This document shows, in pieces, positions 11,551-24,889 of a DNA stretch of 64,000 nt. Source of the DNA: Callipepla californica brunnescens. Lineage: Eukaryota > Chordata > Aves > Galliformes > Odontophoridae. The position numbers and the translations under genes are program-made. Each line of letters starts with the position of its first letter. Positions within the stretch are counted from its first letter, which is position 1. The notes below the pieces were generated by a model. The model ran no database searches. It saw nothing but the letters and a program-made list of their open reading frames with translations, and was not told the origin of the DNA. The stretch lies in contig JALIRH010000018.1 of NCBI GenBank assembly GCA_023055505.1, forward strand, positions 13,059,646-13,123,645, read 5' to 3'.

Positions 11551-14004
11551 TAAATTTTACTCACCATGTCTTCTCTACAGATTTCTCATAGCTTTTTCTC
11601 AGTGAGCAGAGTCTGCTTTCCCCCTTTGCTCTTCAGTTACAAAGTCAGCACCTGTAACAGTCGTGCTGTTCTTCCATGTGCATGTGGCTGCTCAATCAGC
11701 AGTATGGTTCATCAGACCAGATGTGGACATACGAACTAGCTGTCTAGACTCCATTTATCATTTACTGAAATAGAAACTCATACCAGGCAGCTTGTCTCAT
11801 GCTGAAGTTGCTCTCTGAAATGAACTGTATGCCAGAAAGTGCCTACTGCCCTCCATTAATTGCAAAGGCAGTTCAGAAGTGCTTCGGACAGGGTCATCAC
11901 ACTCTAGATGCCTGAGGTTAATCAGGTGAATCTCAGTCCTTGATGCTCAGTGAGTACGAAATCATCTTCATGCAAGGTGTGCTGTAGCTAAAGAAGTCTA
12001 ACCAAAGTTATATTGAAAAAAGGCATTATATTTCACAGAGAATGTTTCAGTTTTCAGATAATTTAGCAAACACCGTTGAGTGAATCGATGGCATTTGTAT
12101 TATCACCAGAAGTATCTATTTAACAAAATAGAACATGAAAAGTTACATTGACTTTAGGTAATTACTTTGCAGTTTAACCATCAATGTCCTCAGTAAATGC
12201 TGCCAGTCCCCTTAGGCCAAGAAAGTTCCCTTACAGATGCAGTGTGCCATGCTTGTATTGCAAAATGAAAGATTTTATCATTGCTCTAAATGTTTACTGG
12301 TTTAATCTATCTCCTAAAAACAGATCTCAATTCAGCTCTAATAAACTTTTAATCAGCTTTGTTTTCATGTTTCCAGTGCTATCTTTGCACTCAGTAATGC
12401 TTGCCAGCTGGATACTGAGACACTGTGCTGATGGAAGTTGCAGGCCTGAAACAAGAACAGCACTTGTGCCTGAAATAAGAAGAGTCTTTTACCAGACAAA
12501 CTGCAGGCAAAACCCCTTTTCTTGCTCACTGTTTGATTCTGCTGCATGGGAAGTACAGGACTGATAGAAAGTTGCATATTAATAAAAGCAGCTGTCAGCT
12601 GCTCGTAAGCTTACAAGCAGCTGTCAGCCCTATTCTCTGGATCGGCCCTATCCCCTTTCAAGCAAAAAGCTTGTCGTCCTTGTAGAGCCCGTAGCCCTGT
12701 CCTTCCTCACAGCCTCTCTGCCTGGGAGGGCTCAGCCAAACAGACACTCCCAATCTAAGTGCCAAGGAAGAATCAATCATGAGCAGAAGGACTCTGGGCG
12801 ACTCCCACTCTCCATTGTTTTCTTCACCACATAAAAGTCTGAGTATGACTGCATCTGTCATTTTTAACTTTCCCAGAAAAGCAGTACAAACTTATAGAGA
12901 CACATAAGAAATGCCTTGAGTCCAAAGTGTTATTTATCCACTTACCAGGTACAAGCCAGAAGATCTAATAGGGATGTTAAAAACTCCCTCACACACATCC
13001 TCACAATTGAATAAGTTCCTCAGGAATTCAGGAGATACTTCTTTGTGCATTGCCAGTAGCATAGGCCTGTTGTACACAAATATAACAAACTTTCTTTTGA
13101 ACTTGATGACAACCTCCAGTGGCAATAAATTCTGTAAGCCTACTTTCTGCTGCACAAAGAAGTAGTTTCTTTTATCTACTTTAAGTCAACATCATACTAC
13201 TTACAACGAGTATCTTAGTACTCATATTAAGGGATTTGCTTGGCAACAGTTCTGAATCACCTTAATTAATGCTTCTGTGATTTTGTAAACTGTGCTTGCA
13301 TTCCCCTTATCCTATCCCTCCTCCTAAAAATGGAGAATTCTAGCCTTCTCAAATTGTCTTTGCCAGACAGCTGTGCCATGCTTGTTTTATTGCTTGTTTT
13401 ATTTGCACTTTTCTGGGCTTTTCCTATGTCTACCATGTTCATCTTGCAATGGAGACCTGTGCTGTCAACAGTATTCAAGCAGGCATGCCAAAATTTTCCA
13501 TGGTAGTAAAATGATGCCATCTTCTGCCCTCAATACCTTTCCTGGCAATGCCTAGCATTTTGCTGGCATTTATGGTTGCTGCTGTAGGTTCCACCAGTGA
13601 CTTCAGAGCACTGTCATCTGTGAAATCAGTATTTCATTCCTGAGCTCCAATTGATAGATCAAATAAAGCATCACACAGGCAGTTTAGATTACTTTTCCCC
13701 GAGATGTATTATGTTCTATTTTTTAACATCGACACTTATCTACTACTTTTTATCTTTGTTTTATGAAGTCTTCCTGGAGTCCCTCACCACTGGCCTAACA
13801 TTTTCTTTCCAAGTTTCTTCTACAGAGACATTCACACCCCACTCCTGAGTACTGATGAAGGTGCAGTGGAGAGCTGCTACCCCTGACCCCTGGGAGACCC
13901 CTCTGCTGATTCCACACTGAAAAGTGACATTCAAGCCATCTGCAGCTCCTCCTGTGTTCAAGGAGCTTTGCACAGGTTACAGTCTACAAAAGAACTGGTC
14001 CCCT
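11551..14004. other. Non-coding stretch between CR1 copies
   Basis: No recognised repeat. Short frames only; the longest (12184-12564, 126 codons) shows no domain and no splice support. Confidence 0.55.
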
Positions 14005-14310
14005 AGAATCATGGAATCATAGAATGACTTGGGTTTGAAGGGACCTTCAAGATCATCCAGTTCCAAACCTATGCCATAGGCAGGGTTGTCATCCACTCAG
14101 TCAGGCTGTCCAGGGCTCCATCCAACCTGCTGTTGAACTTCTCCAGGGATAAGCAGCTTTCTTGCTCTATGAAAGTTTGTTGTGAGACCTTGTCAAATCC
14201 TTTGTGAGTATCTATGTGTAGTGTGTGGTATAGATGCCCCTTATCCATAGTTTAACACCCTCACAACAGTCCAGAAGTTACAGGACTCGCCTTTGCTGGA
14301 GCCACGTTGA
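14005..14310 (-). mobile_element. CR1 LINE, minus orientation: 3' end joined to an RT remnant
   Basis: Positions 14005-14158 are a clear reverse-complement CR1 3' end (AGAATCATGGAATCATAGAA, GGTTTGAAGGGACCTTCAAG, ATCCAGTTCC, CTCCAGGG). From about 14170 the reverse complement encodes a degraded RT segment resembling the LDF-KAFD-VSH region (here HIDTHKGFDKVSQ), with a GCCACGTTGACT block near 14300 where the family has CATGCTGACT. The 3' tail and RT lie in the correct order for one minus-strand element with the intervening part deleted. The 3' end is confident; the RT part is moderately so. Confidence 0.75.
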
Positions 14311-16691
14311 CTCTTTGTGTTAATTCACATCCCCAGGGATCCTGTTCTTCCTTAAAGCTTTTGCCACCTGGACAGAAGAGATGCCACATCCCCTCTGGAG
14401 CCCTTTCCTACATGGAGCAATGCAAGCTCAACAGTGGTGGGGATTTGGAAGTGCTGCTGAGGATCATTCAGGTCCCAGTTCAGCAGCTCCACAGGTATAC
14501 AACTGAACTCCTTCCAGCACTGTGGTGAGTGACACCACACCTGCTGGCTTGCATCACTTCATCTCTCCTCTTGCTCTAATACAGCTTGTGTGCTTGCTTC
14601 AAAGCAATGTGGCTTTTCTGATGCAACTGCTACAACGAATGGCCCAGCTGTTCTCTTTGTCTCCTGCAGTCTCAGCAGCCCCTTACCACACTTCGATCAA
14701 CAAGTCAGCCCATCACCTCCCTCACTGCTTCCTGTTTTTGCTCATATTTAAGTATCTTATCAGCAGCTGTAATGCAAGGCACTCTTCAAGTTGTTTTAAG
14801 CCTTCCTTGTTTCCTGCTTTCACCCCACCTGTCATGATCATAGGCATCAGTTTCACTGCAAGCCTTCAAGTTTTTAAATGCTGCTATTTCCCCATGGTGG
14901 CCTTCTTGCCCTTTCAACCAAGCTGTGTGGGGAATTTATCGGAGCGCTGTTTCCTTTCAGAATTGAGGCAGTTTGCCAGAGCTTCTAATACAATATCTGT
15001 AGAAATATCAGTGCAGTAATACTACCATGTGAGTCCTGGAAGAACTTCACTGTATTTAAAACAACAAAAGTGTCCAGATACATTTCCCATTCTCTGACCT
15101 CCAGTCCTGCACCACAACCTTGAATACAGAGCATCTGACTCAGCTGCTCTCTCTCCATACGGGGAGGAACTGCCTGCCTGCTGCTCACTGCATCTCTCTA
15201 TTTTCTTAGATACCTGTCAGCATCCACAGCTCTCTTTCCAGACAGTCCTCTTTTGGTTTATATTTAGACTTTGAAGAGTAGATGGTTCTTAGTCTGGCAG
15301 CTATCAGAGATGGTAGATTCCCTGACAAATAGTATCTTCATTGCATTTTCCAGGATTTTGTTGCTTTGCTTTTCTGCCTCTGTTACATCTTCCATTTGAT
15401 TTAACTCTCTGTGCTGAGGCAAAGTAATTCTTCATCAGCAATGTGAGTATGACATTTATTTAAAATATTTCCTGGTTTGTTATAGGCTGTAACTCTAGTG
15501 CTGCTCAATGCTGTGTTCTTTAGTTCTTGTTTACTGAAGGAGCACAATCACTGTGAGAATTCCAGCTTTCACTGCAATAAGTAGGAATTTCTACCCCTCC
15601 TTGTTACAAAGCAAAGCTTGAAAACATTTTGTTGGCAGCCTTAAATGCCTGCAAATCTGGGATTGATGTAACATAAGAGATAGGCTCATAATTTTTGTAA
15701 TTATAAATCACTTGGAGGAGAGAGAGGGACACATCCATTATTTATAAACGTTTGCAAGTGCAAAGTTTTTTTTTTTTTGGGGCGGGGGGGGAATGCTTTT
15801 TCAGTGATGTCCTCAGACTGGTAATAACATCGTTTTCCTATTAGCTTGTGTGAATATGAGCAGTCTTATGGTCAGATTTGGACTCCGATCTTGCAAGCTG
15901 TATTTCAGACCTGTGAAAAATGCTGCAGTGATGACTACTGGTGTGCACAGACAAAAAGCTCTGCCTGTGCAACACAGTATCTCTGTCAGCCAAGCAATTT
16001 GAGTGCAAAAATTGAGATGCTCATTTTATTCACTACAACATTTGCCTTCATAGAAATCATAAGTTCAGATGCCACATTACCAGAAGAGAATATCATAATA
16101 CACAATTCCCGTTTATTAGTTGTTCTTCGTTCCAAAAGTCCGAGTATACACAACTTTCTGCACCCTCCATCTTGGCGACCCACAGAAACCAGCACAGAGA
16201 TAGAAGGATGTTTCCAGCAGAAAATCTGAAAGGTTGATGCCTTTCCTTTGGTCCCGTTAGGTGGAGCTCTCAGACAAGGAGAAATGACATCCCACCAGGC
16301 ACCCTTAGGAGCTGTTAGCACTGTATTATTCAGGTATTTTTTCCATGCCGAGAGCTCTCTCCTTTTGAAAAAGCTCATTTCTATCCTGCTAGAAACCTTA
16401 CTGCGTACTTTTAAAGCTAGTGCGATGCAGCAACCTGTTTGTACAACCTGGTTTCATTAGTTTAACACATCACTGAGATGGAGCTGAAAACTTCAGAGAT
16501 GATACATCGCTGGGACAACATAAACAACAAGAAAGTCAGAGGAATGATTACGGAAATAAGCAGAACAGAGAAAAACATTGGGTGCAGCACACACAAACCA
16601 GAAATTTCCAGCAAGTGCTCAGCACCATCATTTGGTAGTATTCCACTGACAGCAATGGTGCAGGGTTCAGTGGAAAATAAGCCATGCAAAC
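14311..16691. other. Non-coding stretch, possibly including further degraded LINE sequence
   Basis: Lies 5' of the minus-strand CR1 at 14005 and may contain more of it or of an older LINE, but I could not follow an alignment. The T/G homopolymer pair at 15766 is the only clear repeat. The 165-codon frame at 14522-15019 shows no domain. Confidence 0.45.
15766..15791 (+). repeat. T-run joined to a G-run
   Basis: Thirteen T bases run directly into GGGGCGGGGGGGG, a sharp T-to-G switch on one strand. Confidence 0.95.
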
Positions 16692-16880
16692 AGAATCACA
16701 GAATCACAGGGGCTGGAAGGGACCTCTAGAGATCATGGAGTCCAACCCCCTGCCAAAGCAGCTCCCTAGCCCAGGTTGCACAGGTAGGTGTCCAGGTGGG
16801 TCTTGAATGTCTCCAGAGAAGGAGACTCCACCATCTCTGTGCAGCCTGTGCCAGTGCTGTTACCCTCACTGTGAAGAAAC
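16692..16880 (-). mobile_element. CR1 LINE 3' fragment (F-like), minus orientation
   Basis: It opens with AGAATCACAGAATCACAGG, then GGCTGGAAGGGACCTCTAG, GAGTCCAACCCCCTGCC and CTCCAGAGAAGGAGACTCCA. It is comparatively little diverged, so probably one of the younger insertions here. It is truncated just after GTTACCCTCACTGTGAAG. Confidence 0.93.
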
Positions 16881-19800
16881 ACGAAGGTGTAGCACAAATT
16901 GAAATGGCAAATCATTTGCAACATGTCTTTCTGACACTTTCAGATTCTAGTTTCTCTCTTATCTTGATTATGTACCTGACATAAATTCTTACAGAGTATG
17001 GGGGTAGCTCTCCCTGCTCCCACTCAAGGAGAACAAAGGCAACCCTGCACAAGTAAAAGACAAAAAAGTGTGTCCTACTAAAAATTTTCATATTTTCAAG
17101 GGTGTTATGTGCAGTTACTAAGCAATGTCAATATTCTTGCTAAAAAAGTGGCTGTAGGACATACGAAAAAGGACGACAAAGATCAAAATTGACAGAAATC
17201 AGCAGAGATTTTCCAGATATATATGGAAGGAAAGATTCAAACCAGACTCTGTCCAATTCTATACCTTTTCTGAGAGACAATTGATTTAATTTAATCACTT
17301 CAACCGTGATGAAAATCTGCTAGTTTTATCTTTTTTTAGGGCAGACATGACACTTTTGTAACAGATTGTTTCAGTAAAACTTAGCCCATCTCCTGCATTC
17401 ATTCTTGATACAAAAACTGAGTATCTTCATGATCAGTACAGCATAACGCTGGGAAGTGTTTTTGAATGAATTGTTAGTGTGTTTGAATATAGCTTGTCTA
17501 GTTCCAGTTTTGCAACAAAAACAAGTGCAGATGCTTGAACAGCCTGAAAGCCTGCTCCACTGTCAGACTTTTTAAAACCTGTTCTTTTTTCCACATGAAG
17601 TAAGTACCATTTATACTTCATGCTAAAATAAATTATATGCAGAGGCAGTGAGACCTGAGAACCAGCAGCTTCATTTCTGTGCTGAAATCGGTTGGCCTTA
17701 TTACTTGACAGTCTTGGATTTTATACACTACTCCAGATGTATTTCCCCAATGTAAGAACACTTCTCTTACCAGTAAGGACTGGTGTGCTGTAAGAAGAGT
17801 CACTCCCCAGCACTGGAGCTCCCTCCTTTGCATCCATGTTCATCTGCTCTATGTGTTTCCCCATATAGATAAGATTTTAATTTTTGTCTCAAATAACTCA
17901 TTGCAAACTTGATGCTGACATAAGACAGGCATTACATTTGATCCTTCCTTCTTGACGTGATATCATGGGCCAGGATTGTTTTGGTCAAACTGGGCAACAC
18001 ACACCAATTCCAGTGGCTGTAGCTTCCACTGACCAGTTCAGCTGCAGGCACAAAAAGCTGGAGCTTCAGGAGCATTCCTCATTCTTCACTTCCCCTCACC
18101 TGACTTCAGGATGGGCTTAATGTCTGCAGGGTGTATAGACAGTTTTCCTTTCATGCTCTCCTCTGTGGTCTGTTCAGATTTCAGGTGATAATGTTTATCT
18201 GTGGTGCTGATACGCTCTGTTCTCTGTTACAGCCTCTACTTACCCTGAGATCCCTGATTGCAATGGAGGGAGTTCCTATCATCCCCGATTCATGGCTTCA
18301 GGCTAAGTAACTTCTTCAGCAATATCCAAGTAGCCCATGGGGGAGCAGGAGACTGAATCTGATTCCAGTCCAGAGCTCCATCCACTGAACATGCTGTACA
18401 TAAATAGGTGAGCGTGGATTCAACTTAAGAAGAAAAAAGGGGACAAAGGTTATGGTAGCCTCACCCCATTAGCACAGGTTTCAAAGACAAGCAAGAAGAA
18501 GGGTCGAGACAGTGGGGAGCTGAACATTTGCTGCCTCATGGTGAGCCCCTGAGAAGTCCTGCAGGCAGATAAAGCAGCTGGCAAGGCACATTAAACAAGG
18601 CATCACAGAAGCAACATTCTAATTTTTCCAATGTAAACTAAAAAAGCTCTCTCTAAATATGAAATTTCTGCATTGAGAACTTCAGTTTTTAAGAGTGTAA
18701 AGAGTAAAAATCTTTGGATTTCTTTTCTGGCAGAAAACTCTCAGTTATCCACTACATGCCCTCCTAATTCCCCCTCCAGCTTCCTGGTGTCCCATGCCTC
18801 TGAATGAGCGAGAATGTTCTCTCATCCATGATTCAATATTTCAGTAAAGTTGAGAGTGGTTAAAAGACAGAAAATCAATCTTAACTAGCGAGATTTCCAT
18901 AAAGTTCAATTAAAAGTGTCAAGCTATTGTGACTAGATTTGTCAAACTGTGGGTGACAGTCTTCGCACTGCAGCACCGTTCTCGTCTGGAGAGGAATGTA
19001 AGGGAGATCCCAGTTCCCAGACTGCTGCAGGCACACCACATTTCTGGGTACATCTCTGCATCTTAATCCTGCGTGCAGAACTGAGCAGCCTCCTGGAAAG
19101 GGAGAGTCGGAGGAGAAAGCCAATGCAAATGCTTGTGGCTCAGAAGGAAACTGGTATGAACTTGATAAGAAAAATAATAGCATTCACACAGCAACAATCG
19201 AGATCTGTTACTGATTGAGCTGCACCACTCCTTTTCTTTCATTCATATGATTCAGAACTGGTGCTTTGAAGAGAATATAAATACATTCCTCTTGACTTCT
19301 TTGTCTGTCCTTTTGGAAAAGTGCTAAGTGCTGGTACTGTGTATCCCAGTATGGTTTCTTTTTTAATATCTATTTCAGAAAACACACCCCTACTGCAGCA
19401 CAGTGCAGCCTATAGCAATGAAGAGGAATAATAACAAAATCCTCAAAGGCAGATCAGGCATTCTGCGTGCTATACTTTGGTCAAACTTGAATCTGAAGTG
19501 CTTCTATAAATCATCAAAAATGCATTTGCTCCCTTTCTTGTAATAGGTTATATGGCGTTATAAATTCCTGCTGATAATTATGTAGGAATACGCTCAGTTG
19601 GCTGAATTCATTATACTTCTTAAAGTCTCACTTGCATTTGTGCTGGATAACTGCAGTCTCACATTCATTTAGTAACATTCCTCCTCCTATCAGACATCTC
19701 GGTTTAACAGTGGGTCTGGACTACCCCTGAGGCTGGGAGCTTGGTGATAGCTCCCATAGATGTGGTGACAGTGGAGGTCCTCAGCTGGATGCCCTGCTTA

Positions 19801-20696
19801 AAACCTGGTGATGTCACACATTCCCTCAAATGAGTGCTTCTGACCAGAAGCCATGGGGGTTCTGACAAGAGACTACAAACACCCCTCTACAGCACAAGGC
19901 AGGGTAAATAGCGTATGGTCAGTGTCAACAAAACCTCAGGTAATTATCTGATTTCTGAAGCTGATTCACCACTTTGGCTTCTTATTGCACAGAAAGAGAG
20001 GAGCAAGCCAAAGGTAAACATGTGCCTCTTACAAAATGAAGAATTCTATAGAAGGAAGTACAAATACAATTAAAGAGTAGCAGCATGTAACAATCACCAT
20101 GTCCAACCTTTCTGTGTCTTTAGCAAAAGATACGGAAGTCAGACCTAGCTCACTCACAGCAGAATATATTTAACTTCATCCTCTAAATAGATACACAACA
20201 TAGCCTTCTATTGATCCCATTGACCTCTTTCTCCTGATCCATCAGCTATCTTTTTCTTTTTTTAGGATATTTTTCTGTTGCATAAATGACAGCTTGATTG
20301 TTGGAGCTAATTTCCACCACAAAAAAAATTGTTTACCTTGTTGTATGAGTGAGTGGGGGTGTTAGTCCTCAAAGGCCTGTTGTGTGAATGATTTCAAGTT
20401 GAGTGGGGTCTGTTCTAACCTCCAATTTGCAAACCTTGACATCCTCATTGGTTCTCTAAAGGTGCATAGAAGAAGAGAAAGCTCCTCCCCCAGCTTCGCT
20501 ACTGAGTTCCCTGTATGCAGTTTGATACTTCCTTTGCAAAGCGTCCACTTCTGATTTTGGTTCCCAATGAAGATTTTTTTCTCTCTGAATCTGTGGCACA
20601 AAATAAAAGCTTGTACTTCTGTGCACACAAAGAATCCATAACTCAGGGTATTCGTAGAATGCTTGGGAACCACATGCAGATTGAGTTAGATTAGGT

Positions 20697-20739
20697 GGGA
20701 AGGGAAGGAAAGGGAGGGAAGGGAAAGGAAAGGGAAAGG
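20697..20739 (+). repeat. Polypurine GGGAA/GGGAAA tract
   Basis: Forty-three purines without a pyrimidine, built of GGGAAGG and GGAAAGG units. Confidence 0.95.
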
Positions 20740-22130
20740 TCATTGTAGTTGATTAACTCAAGTCTCTCTTGTTGTACTAAAGGAGGAAAGACTGACGAGC
20801 ATATCTGAAAGGACTCAAAGGGAAAACTCCTTATTTATAGAATTCACCATTGTAGCAGGTCGGGGGTGGGGTCATGAGAACACTGCTTTTTCAAAATCCA
20901 GTGGAATCATCTCTGAGTCATAACAAGTAGCCCTGCAGACAGATGTATGCCTAACATAAGCTCTCCTCTGTCCTCTGATCTGAAAGACAAGCACCAAAAG
21001 CGCAAATGGGAGGTTGGGTTGGAAATATCTCCTCTCACTGTACTTTTTTCTAACTTGCTTGCTGAGTTTATTCCATGTTTTCAAATTCCTATAGATAAAA
21101 TTGAAGAACAGAAATGCAGCTGGGTTTCATGCAAGTGGCAATTTGAAGAGTACCTTTATTCTCAAACAGCTTGACTTCTCTTGTCAGGGACGTGTACCTG
21201 TCAAACCACGTGTTTCTTCCCCCTGAGCTCAAATAACAGGTGGCTGAAATCTGAAAAAGGCTGATTTTCAAGAACGTGTTGTGTTTAGCAGGTTACATTT
21301 ACAACAATATAGCAGTGCAGTCATGTCCACCTGCTGCTCCTCTGGGGCATAATTAAGAAATATCACTCAAATGTGGACAGCAGATCAGTGATACAAGCAG
21401 CAGTGGGGTTGGTCCTTCCCAAGTCACAACTCCACTGTTTAACTATGGGGCCATAAAACTTCCTTTCCTAATGCCATGATCCACTCAGACAAAGAGTGAT
21501 ATCAAGAATAAGTCCATCTGGCATCAGCCACAGCCCTTATCTCCATATGAGATGAAGGTCAAGAGCCTGGGAAGAGGGGTGAACCCAGTGCCTAGGCTAG
21601 GCAGCTCTAGCACAAACCATCTTCCCTCTTTGCTGGGGAGGGCTGGATCAGCAGGCTTGGATCAGCAGCAACGAAAGGGCAGCCCCAGAAGTCATTGCCT
21701 GTATCATAAACCAGATTACCACGGGGATTCTGAATAACCCTACAGGCAAACAGAATGTGCCACCATCCCCTTTTGCCATGAAAAGGTAGGAGGCTCGCAG
21801 ATGCAGCTTCAAGAGAGACTAGGAAAGTATGGCTACTTGATTTCCAGTCCTGATTCGTGCCTTCGGTTAGATAAAGATCCATTCTTACATGCTTGAATCA
21901 TTTTAGCTACTTTTTCTTGTCTTTTTTTCCCCTACACACTCAGACCTTAAAACTGGAACTCCAGCATCCCAGGAGGGTACCACTGACGTAATGTAGCATG
22001 ACACTACATAACTCCCATAGGCTTCCTGTGTTGGTGCACGCAAGTGTTCTACACAGAAAGTCTTTTCTTCAGAACTGTGTTGTGTTGAGGACTAAATTAA
22101 TCTGTTATTTAACGCGGCTTCTGAGCTTCC

Positions 22131-22146
22131 CTCCCCCCCCCCCCCC
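22131..22146 (+). repeat. Poly-C run (14 consecutive C)
   Basis: CT followed by fourteen C bases, ending before ATAAATTACC. Homopolymer length is likely to vary and is prone to sequencing error. Confidence 0.95.
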
Positions 22147-22205
22147 ATAAATTACCGTTTCTTGATATCTCTCTCTGCTGTGGGTATTTTCATCAAGTTT
22201 GAATT

Positions 22206-22258
22206 TGATGAGCCTTATGGGTCCTTTCCAATGTGGGTTATTCTATGATTTTATGATT
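22206..22258 (+). mobile_element. CR1 3' tail, plus orientation, about 50 bp
   Basis: GGGTCCTTTCCAATGTGGG followed by TTATTCTATGATTTTATGAT is the terminal segment of CR1, severely 5'-truncated. Confidence 0.8.
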
Positions 22259-24889
22259 TCCAAACTGTAAAGATTTACACTTCCTCATGTTGTTGTTTGA
22301 TTGTTTGCTTTTAAAAAATAGCTCTTCATCTTCTGAATAATGCAGGTAGATTTTGGATTTTCTCATGACTTTGTCCGTCCCACCGAAGTAGCTAACTAGG
22401 GTGAGGTCCATTAACTGACATGACTGATAACTCAGATCTTGGTTTCTCTTTTGAAGCGAAAATCTGCGTTGTTTCTTTGATTGCTCCTCAAGCTGCACGT
22501 GTCTCCCCAGGCTATGAAGGTATGCCCATCACTATAGAATGTGAGGTGACTGAAAACACCCTTCTCATTCACAGAACAGACACTGTTCAGCAACAGCATG
22601 TTCTGGCCTAAAAAGTGGTGTCTGAGACCTGGCATGTAATCTGTGGAATTGTCCAACCTGATCAGTGCCCCTTGCTTTGGTGTTTTTATCATATAGATGT
22701 GCATCTATTCAGAAAATCACTGCTGTCCCATCCAGTGGCCAGACCATTGTTCTATCAGCTCTTGGTCACTGGGAATGTTTCTCTGGAAACAGAAGGCTCT
22801 GAAACTATGCAATGTCAGTCCTGTGAACAATGTACTGCCTGGCAGTTTGTTCTGTTCATAGCCAACTACTCTTCCATTAGACTCTTTTTTTTTCTTCCCC
22901 CACAAATGTCATAATACTTTCTTGTAATCAGTCAAAATTAAAGTGCTGTTGAAGTCAACAATACAAATTCTAAAGCAAAAAATGCTAATATAGCCCCTTT
23001 TTAGCTAATAGACTGAGGTAGGCTAAACTAGTGTGTGCTGATCTCCACACAGCAGCACCAGGCAGGTAGCCATACACCATTTAGCTCACTGACACTTCCC
23101 TACAGCGTGACCAGTGCATGGCAGTCCTTGGTGAAGACACATCCAGAAGCAGCTGGCCAAGAGCATTCACCGGGAATCCTGGGCATGGTCCTGGTACTTG
23201 TTCTCCAAGGAATTGTTCTGTTAGTCTGAAAATCACTTTAATAAACCAGAACATACATTCTTGCGTTTTGACTTCTAAAATTCCTGTGAAACCTTTGAAA
23301 GCTGAGCATTCAGAGAAAGACTGCATGTAGAAATGATCAGCTTCTGTTGGACATTCTTGACAGGAGTCTCCTTCAGCTAATACTGAGATGCGTAAATCAT
23401 AAACCCTTCACTGATGCCCTGAAGTTGTAGGCAAAAGCCACTGTCCTAGAAAAGAAAGGGATTAGTCCTTCTCTGAGCATCCTGTTCATCGGGGTCCAAT
23501 CTGTGTGCAATGCTGCTTGCCCACGAGTTTTTGCACCCACCCTCTGTGCGCATCCTTCACTGCAGAACGTCCATTGCTGGAGCACATTTTCAAAGAGAAC
23601 TGAAGAAAACGAAAAGCTACATGTATTGGTATTACTCTTTAATTTAATATCGTCTTACAAGGTGGAAATTAAAATGATTTTTCTGCCGCTGTTATCTCTC
23701 TTCACTTGGCAATGATCGATTTCCTTCTCCCCTACTGCTTACTAATAAGACATCTGAAAACTGAGATGGTTTTTGTGTTTACTTCCTTGTTTAAATCAGC
23801 TTCCACAGCGAAGGACATCCTTGCCACTACATCTGCTCTGCAACTTGTGATTTCTGCGTTGGCTCTGACCCCACGCTGACAGAACGTCAGGCACGGAGAG
23901 GTATATATTTTTAATTACTCGGGGATGCCCTTGCGGATAAGTACACGGAAATTAACTAAGCACAGTTCAAAAGCTGCTCCTAGCAGCGCTCACAGGTTAC
24001 GCACTGCGGTGCTGGAGCAGTGTGACACCGCCGGGCCGGCCTCACCTCTTGGGGCTGGCACGTGGAGGGATGGCAGCAGGTGAGAACGACGTCTTTCTGC
24101 AAAGGGAATGCTGACGTCCAGGGAGGGGGATCGACAAAATTCAGCAACGCTCATGTCGGAATCTGGCGCTTGCCGCCAGAAACAAGCAATCCTTTGCAGT
24201 AAAGGGGGGTATTCCAGTCAGCGTAGCTGCTGCCTGGGGTCTGGCCAGTGAGCTCCCCTCACCCTGCTAGCACGGCAGCTCCGACCACGACTGAGTTATT
24301 CAACAGACAAAAATGGCTCAGCGAACATCTCACAGTTTAAGGAGAAAACACCAAAAGGGAAGGGAAGGAAATGCGGCCGTCTGCACACTGCAGATGAGGA
24401 ACTGAGCCATGGTGAGGCCAAGGCTCTGAAGCAGTGCAGTGAGTGCTGCTGGGGAGCTGACCAGGGCTCCTGCAGGATGGAGCTGAGCAATAGGCTCTGC
24501 AGTGCACAGTTTCACTGTCTCCGGCATCTCTTTACAGAATGTGTTTTGTGTCTCCTTAGCAGTGCCCCTCCTGAAATCCCCGTGTTCTGCAGCAGTCAGA
24601 GGTGGGGTTTGTTTCAATTCTTTTTTATTTTTTGGGATCTTCACACCTGGAAGACCTACATAGCGCTGTCCTAACTCTTTCCTATCAGACTTCACTGTCC
24701 TTTGCTTACCCTGTTCCTGCGAGTGGAAGTTTTGCTCTTTCCTTCTCCATCTTGGCAGAGCCGCTCTTTAAGATGACACCTTAAAGTTTCTTTCCGCCTT
24801 ATCCTAAGCGGCTCCACGATTTTCTTCCAAACAGCGACACAACCTCACCCACAACGGGGCTGTTCCCATCCCCTTCCCGCATGGAGACC
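22259..24889. other. Non-coding 5' flank of the CpG island
   Basis: GC content and CpG frequency increase from about 23.8 kb. A short ATGGCAGCAG/GTGAGA donor-like motif sits at 24070-24085. No domain-bearing ORF was seen. Confidence 0.5.

Larger units (their letters stand above)
16881..22205. other. Long non-coding stretch
   Basis: Five kilobases of mostly AT-rich unique sequence with a polypurine tract at 20697. No gene, and no recognised transposon. Confidence 0.55.

Noticed and set aside
14522..15019. 165-codon plus-strand frame
   Set aside because: No recognisable domain or splice context, and it lies beside degraded LINE sequence. A frame of this length can occur by chance in a window of this size.
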